Part shown: one piece after another, positions 63,036 through 64,000 of the stretch
Layout: each line of letters begins with the position of its first letter
How positions within the stretch are numbered: position 1 is the first letter of the stretch
DNA from: Mucilaginibacter celer
GTDB lineage: Bacteria; Bacteroidota; Bacteroidia; Sphingobacteriales; Sphingobacteriaceae
Direction of reading: 5' to 3'
DNA length: 64,000 bases
Assembly: GCF_003576455.2 (NCBI RefSeq)
Contig: NZ_CP032869.1
Span: forward strand, 5,084,001 to 5,148,000
Made by a program: the position numbers and the translations under genes
Notes under the pieces: generated by a model
Seen by the model: only the letters and a program-made list of their open reading frames with translations
Told to the model about the DNA's origin: nothing
Database searches by the model: none

Positions 63036-63153
63036 TTCCCTCCCCAGGGAGGGTGTAGGGAGGGGTTTCAACGATATGCTAATCAGTTAGCATGGCGTAT
63101 AAACCCCTCCCTGCCACCGCACATCCAATCGCACCCCTCCCGAGGAGAGGGAA
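63036..63153. repeat. Nested palindromic repeat (copy 2)
   Basis: Outer arms TTCCCTCCCCAGGGAGGG (63036-63053) and 63134-63153 are imperfect inverted repeats; the inner GGGAGGGGTTT (63058-63068) pairs with AAACCCCTCCC (63101-63111), and ATGCTAA/TTAGCAT forms the tip. Its layout (GCGATTCCC, then GGGTG-TAGGG-AGGGG) matches the element at 13297-13406. It lies between the two GH18 genes. Confidence 0.7.
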
Positions 63154-63215
63154 TTGGAAAAAGCTTTTTTATAGCCCTGCAAACACACATCCATCCACCA
63201 ATAAAACAACCCTTT

Positions 63216-64000
63216 ATGAAAAAAACCTTAAACTCCCGCCTGCTATGGTGTATAGCAGTAGTGTTCTTTGCACTGTCATCGTGTCGCAAGGATAATTTTT
63301 CGCCAAATCAGCCTAATGGTCCGGTTGATAATGCACCTCAAAAAGCTGTTAACGTTGATGCCGTTCCCGGCTTTAAGGTAGTGGGCTACCTGCCAAGCTG
63401 GGCTGGTGCCGTTAGCTCGGTGCAGTTTTCAAAATTAACGCATGTTAACTATGCCTTTGTGCAACCTACTACTTCGGGTGGTATTGGTCCGGTTGATAAT
63501 GTATCCAAACTGCAAAGCCTGGTATCAACCGGTCATGCCAATGGCGTAAAAGTATTGGTATCATTCGGCGGCTGGAACGATGGTAACGACAGCGCTTTCG
63601 AAACCCTGGCAGCCAATGCTACATCGCGCAATAACTTTGTAACCAACCTGGTAAACTTTGCCAACCAGTACAACCTGGATGGTATCGATATCGACTGGGA
63701 ATACCCGGACGACGGCGCTTCGGCCAATAACTACGCTGCGCTGATGTCATCATTAAGCACCGCGCTGCATAACCAGGGTAAACTGCTTACAGCTGCTGTA
63801 ATATCTAACGATGGCTCGGGTGTGTTGAACAGCGTTTTTGGCGTTGTTGATTTTTTAAACCTGATGGCTTATGATGGCGACGGTTCAAACCACTCGCCAT
63901 ATTCATTGGCCCAAACTTCGTTAAATTATTGGATTGGCAGGGGTTTGCCTAAAGCCAAAGCTATTTTGGGCGTTCCGTTTTATGGCAGGGAGCCGTATAC
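63216..64000 (+). CDS. GH18 chitinase-like lipoprotein (cut by window edge)
   Basis: The frame runs from ATG 63216 off the right edge, about 261 residues. It has a lipoprotein signal (FFALSSC, acyl cysteine C23) and a GH18 domain with GFKVVGYLPSWAGAVSSVQF and catalytic DGIDIDWEYP (E162 as proton donor). It is clearly homologous to the GH18 enzyme just upstream (same order of motifs, GRGLPKAKAILGVPFYGR versus GRGLPAAKTILGVPFYAR), so the pair arose by tandem duplication. Whether it also has the beta-trefoil cannot be seen. Confidence 0.88.
   Translation, partial: MKKTLNSRLLWCIAVVFFALSSCRKDNFSPNQPNGPVDNAPQKAVNVDAVPGFKVVGYLPSWAGAVSSVQFSKLTHVNYAFVQPTTSGGIGPVDNVSKLQSLVSTGHANGVKVLVSFGGWNDGNDSAFETLAANATSRNNFVTNLVNFANQYNLDGIDIDWEYPDDGASANNYAALMSSLSTALHNQGKLLTAAVISNDGSGVLNSVFGVVDFLNLMAYDGDGSNHSPYSLAQTSLNYWIGRGLPKAKAILGVPFYGREPY

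Noticed and set aside
1..64000. CRISPR array, rRNA operon or insertion-sequence transposase
   Set aside because: No regularly spaced direct repeats, no conserved rRNA stretches and no transposase frame were seen on either strand.

Overview
The window looks like a chromosomal segment of a member of the Bacteroidota, most likely the Sphingobacteriaceae (Mucilaginibacter- or Pedobacter-like). Evidence for this: a SusC/SusD pair behind an ECF sigma factor and FecR anti-sigma factor, many lipoproteins and TonB-linked proteins, glycan-degrading enzymes, AT-rich leaders without Shine-Dalgarno sequences, and promoters of the TTTG-N19-TAnnTTTG type. I see no rRNA, complete tRNA, CRISPR array or transposase. 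Assignments come from reading motifs; no database search was run.

Layout. 1-2126 (minus): an ABC exporter operon (NEW3-domain protein, ATPase, permease cut by the window edge). 2400-6900 (plus): two sensors, a LOV photoreceptor with a histidine-kinase H-box and a seven-PAS/one-GAF protein, both ending just after the H-box with no ATPase domain. 6901-7696: non-coding stretch with a 32-bp perfect palindrome, a fragment like the 3' end of a tRNA-Ser, and a terminator. 7697-13230 (plus): a type III-like restriction-modification operon with an extra PD-(D/E)XK-like gene between mod and res. 13297-13406: a nested palindromic repeat, with a relative at 63036-63153.

13961-22022 (minus): an operon of three AhpD/carboxymuconolactone-decarboxylase-like proteins, an MFS transporter, a TonB receptor and a TPR/FG-GAP/ASPIC-UnbV lipoprotein. 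22224-24426: three unrecognised envelope proteins. 24960-30829 (minus): a peptide-export cluster with a double-glycine, three-cysteine precursor, a probable overlooked small membrane protein, an ABC ATPase/permease pair, a polytopic membrane protein, a thioredoxin-like protein and a C39-peptidase ABC exporter. This is the most system-like novelty here: precursor, possible disulfide handling, leader cleavage with export, and a candidate self-protection pump.

31903-38857 (plus): sigma/FecR/SusC/SusD glycan-uptake locus, followed by an acyltransferase, a GH3 glycosidase (minus), an AraC regulator and an alcohol dehydrogenase. 44473-48758 (minus): AsmA-like protein and a lipoprotein formylglycine-generating enzyme. 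A sulfatase that needs such activation lies at 52956-54671. 49013-50121 (plus): a holin-like/endolysin pair, followed by a 160-bp inverted-repeat element between two terminators. 50433-58531 (minus): glutaminase-like protein, sulfatase, and a large protein with a TonB plug but no barrel. 58678-64000: DinB-like protein, OmpA-like lipoprotein, alginate-lyase-like enzyme and tandem GH18 chitinase-like lipoproteins, the second cut by the window edge.
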